This document shows positions 62,958-64,000 of a DNA stretch of 64,000 nt, piece after piece. A program made the translations under genes and the position numbers. The stretch covers positions 1 through 64,000 of the forward strand of contig UQAW01000013.1 in the NCBI GenBank assembly GCA_900539175.1. Direction: 5' to 3'. Positions within the stretch are counted from its first letter, which is position 1; the number at the start of each line of letters is the position of its first letter. This DNA comes from an uncultured Lachnospiraceae bacterium (lineage in GTDB: Bacteria; Bacillota; Clostridia; Lachnospirales; Lachnospiraceae). The notes under the pieces were generated by a model. It was not told where the DNA came from and made no database searches. It saw nothing but the letters and a program-made list of their open reading frames with translations.

Positions 62958-64000
62958 GAAACTACATCTACAGATGACTTTTTTCTGTACTCTGGTGACT
63001 GGTCTGATTCTGGTGATTCTTTCCTGTGTCTGCCTGTATATCTCAGAAAACGGAAACGCCCGAAACAGTTATTCTTCTTTTCAGAATAATATCAATTCCC
63101 TACTAAGTCATCTGGAAAATCAAACCACGATTTCCCATCACTGGATTCATCAGATGGAAGCCGGATATCATATAACTATCAGTATCCACGACAACGGTCA
63201 GCCCCTTTATTTTGATGTCTTGAATCAGGACCTGAATTTAAAAAAAATACAGGAACAGGCTGTGGATACTGCACAGACACAACATGGAATTGCTCTTTCT
63301 GAAACAGATACCGGAAATCTGCTGTTACAACACGCAGAATTCCCTTTACAGGGCCTGGACGGCAAAGACTATTATGCTTCTGCTGCTCTGCTGCCAGGCG
63401 AACATAGTGTGTTGTCCGTTGTTGCTTTATACTGTCTGGACAGGGAACAGCTGAATATCCTGCAGCAACGTCTTCTCTTTCTGGTGATTGACATTATCGC
63501 TATTTTACTTTTGACCGTCTTTTCCTGGTTCTTTACTGCCCGAATGATACAGCCCATCCGTGAAAGCAAAGAAAAACAGATGCAATTTATCGCCTCTGCT
63601 TCCCACGAACTTCGTTCTCCCCTTACCGTGATGCTGACCAGTCTTTCTGCCATGAAAATTGCAGATAAAAAAGATGCACAAATGTTTTTTGATATCATTC
63701 AATCAGAAGGTGAACACATGACCAGACTGATTGGAGACATGCTCTCTCTCGCTAATGCGGACAATGATTCCTGGAGCATTCATCCAAAACAGACGGAACT
63801 GGATACCCTGCTTTTACAGACATATGAAAAATATGAAACCATCGCAAACCAAAAGGGGCTGACGCTTTCTATCGAGCTGCCAGATCTGGAAGTTCCTCCC
63901 TGTAGATGCGATGGGGAACGTATCGCTCAGGTACTCTCCATCCTTCTGGATAACGCTTTCAGCTATACCCCCTGCGGCGGCAGTGTACGGCTTTCCCTGT
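62950..64000 (+). CDS. Sensor histidine kinase, cut by right edge
   Basis: Starts at ATG 62950, overlapping the regulator, and stays open to the end of the window (350 codons). Helices about 9-32 and 174-196 bound an outside sensor of about 140 residues. HisKA has the phospho-acceptor His in SASHELRSPLTV. The N-box LLDNAFSYTP is present; the remaining ATP-binding motifs would lie beyond the edge. Confidence 0.9.
   Translation, partial: MFKKLHLQMTFFCTLVTGLILVILSCVCLYISENGNARNSYSSFQNNINSLLSHLENQTTISHHWIHQMEAGYHITISIHDNGQPLYFDVLNQDLNLKKIQEQAVDTAQTQHGIALSETDTGNLLLQHAEFPLQGLDGKDYYASAALLPGEHSVLSVVALYCLDREQLNILQQRLLFLVIDIIAILLLTVFSWFFTARMIQPIRESKEKQMQFIASASHELRSPLTVMLTSLSAMKIADKKDAQMFFDIIQSEGEHMTRLIGDMLSLANADNDSWSIHPKQTELDTLLLQTYEKYETIANQKGLTLSIELPDLEVPPCRCDGERIAQVLSILLDNAFSYTPCGGSVRLSL

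Overview
The window looks like a chromosomal segment from an anaerobic, endospore-forming Firmicute, most likely family Lachnospiraceae. This is an inference from the sporulation genes (spoIIP, gpr, spoIIE, yabP, yabQ, a CotS-like gene), the gene order mazG-hup-rqcP-yabP-yabQ-divIC-spoIIE-tilS-hpt-ftsH, strong AGGAGG ribosome sites, frequent TTG/GTG starts and TTGACA/TATAAT promoters. Nearly all genes are on the minus strand; gpr, argG and the two-component system at the right edge are on the plus strand.

Layout. (1) 0-12.2 kb, housekeeping: mreB, uvrA, hemW, lepA, spoIIP, rpsT, then gpr, an ATPase and holA. (2) 12.2-18.6 kb, one minus-strand run: comEA, response regulator, histidine kinase, GerMN lipoprotein, comEC. 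(3) 18.6-21.5 kb: a small DMT transporter and a BlaI/BlaR1-type repressor-peptidase pair with two operators. (4) 21.7-28.0 kb, arginine synthesis: argC-argJ-argB-argD on minus, divergent from argG, with an ArgR-type double operator lying on the argC promoter. (5) 28.1-39.9 kb, defence: a broken antitoxin relic, a 42-repeat CRISPR array, and a complete type I-C operon cas3-cas5-cas8c-cas7-cas4-cas1-cas2, with a likely internal start for Cas11c inside cas8c. (6) 40.1-43 kb: tRNA-Leu and tRNA-Tyr, a large branched hairpin element, and a GH13 amylase-type enzyme. (7) 43.5-54.2 kb, the conserved cell-division/sporulation cluster ftsH to mazG, then a phosphoglucomutase and a CotS-like protein. (8) 54.3-64 kb: a second copy of the large hairpin element, a small membrane protein, and an unusual operon of a propeller-fused solute-binding lipoprotein, two sugar-type ABC permeases, a long HlyD-like adaptor and a MacB-like permease without any ATPase. 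A two-component system faces it across paired direct-repeat operators; its kinase runs off the right edge.

The most unusual signal is a pair of ~340-bp elements (40537-40877 minus, 54321-54667 plus). They have unrelated but self-complementary arms, short conserved junction motifs in the same order, and compensatory base changes in the inner helices. This suggests a structured RNA, or a DNA element that acts through a folded form. Other dispersed intergenic repeats (1-130, 26289-26426, 43103-43153; 10222-10336, 43153-43311) also fold and recur.

Several starts were chosen from ribosome-binding sites rather than from the longest reading frame; the reason is given in each entry.
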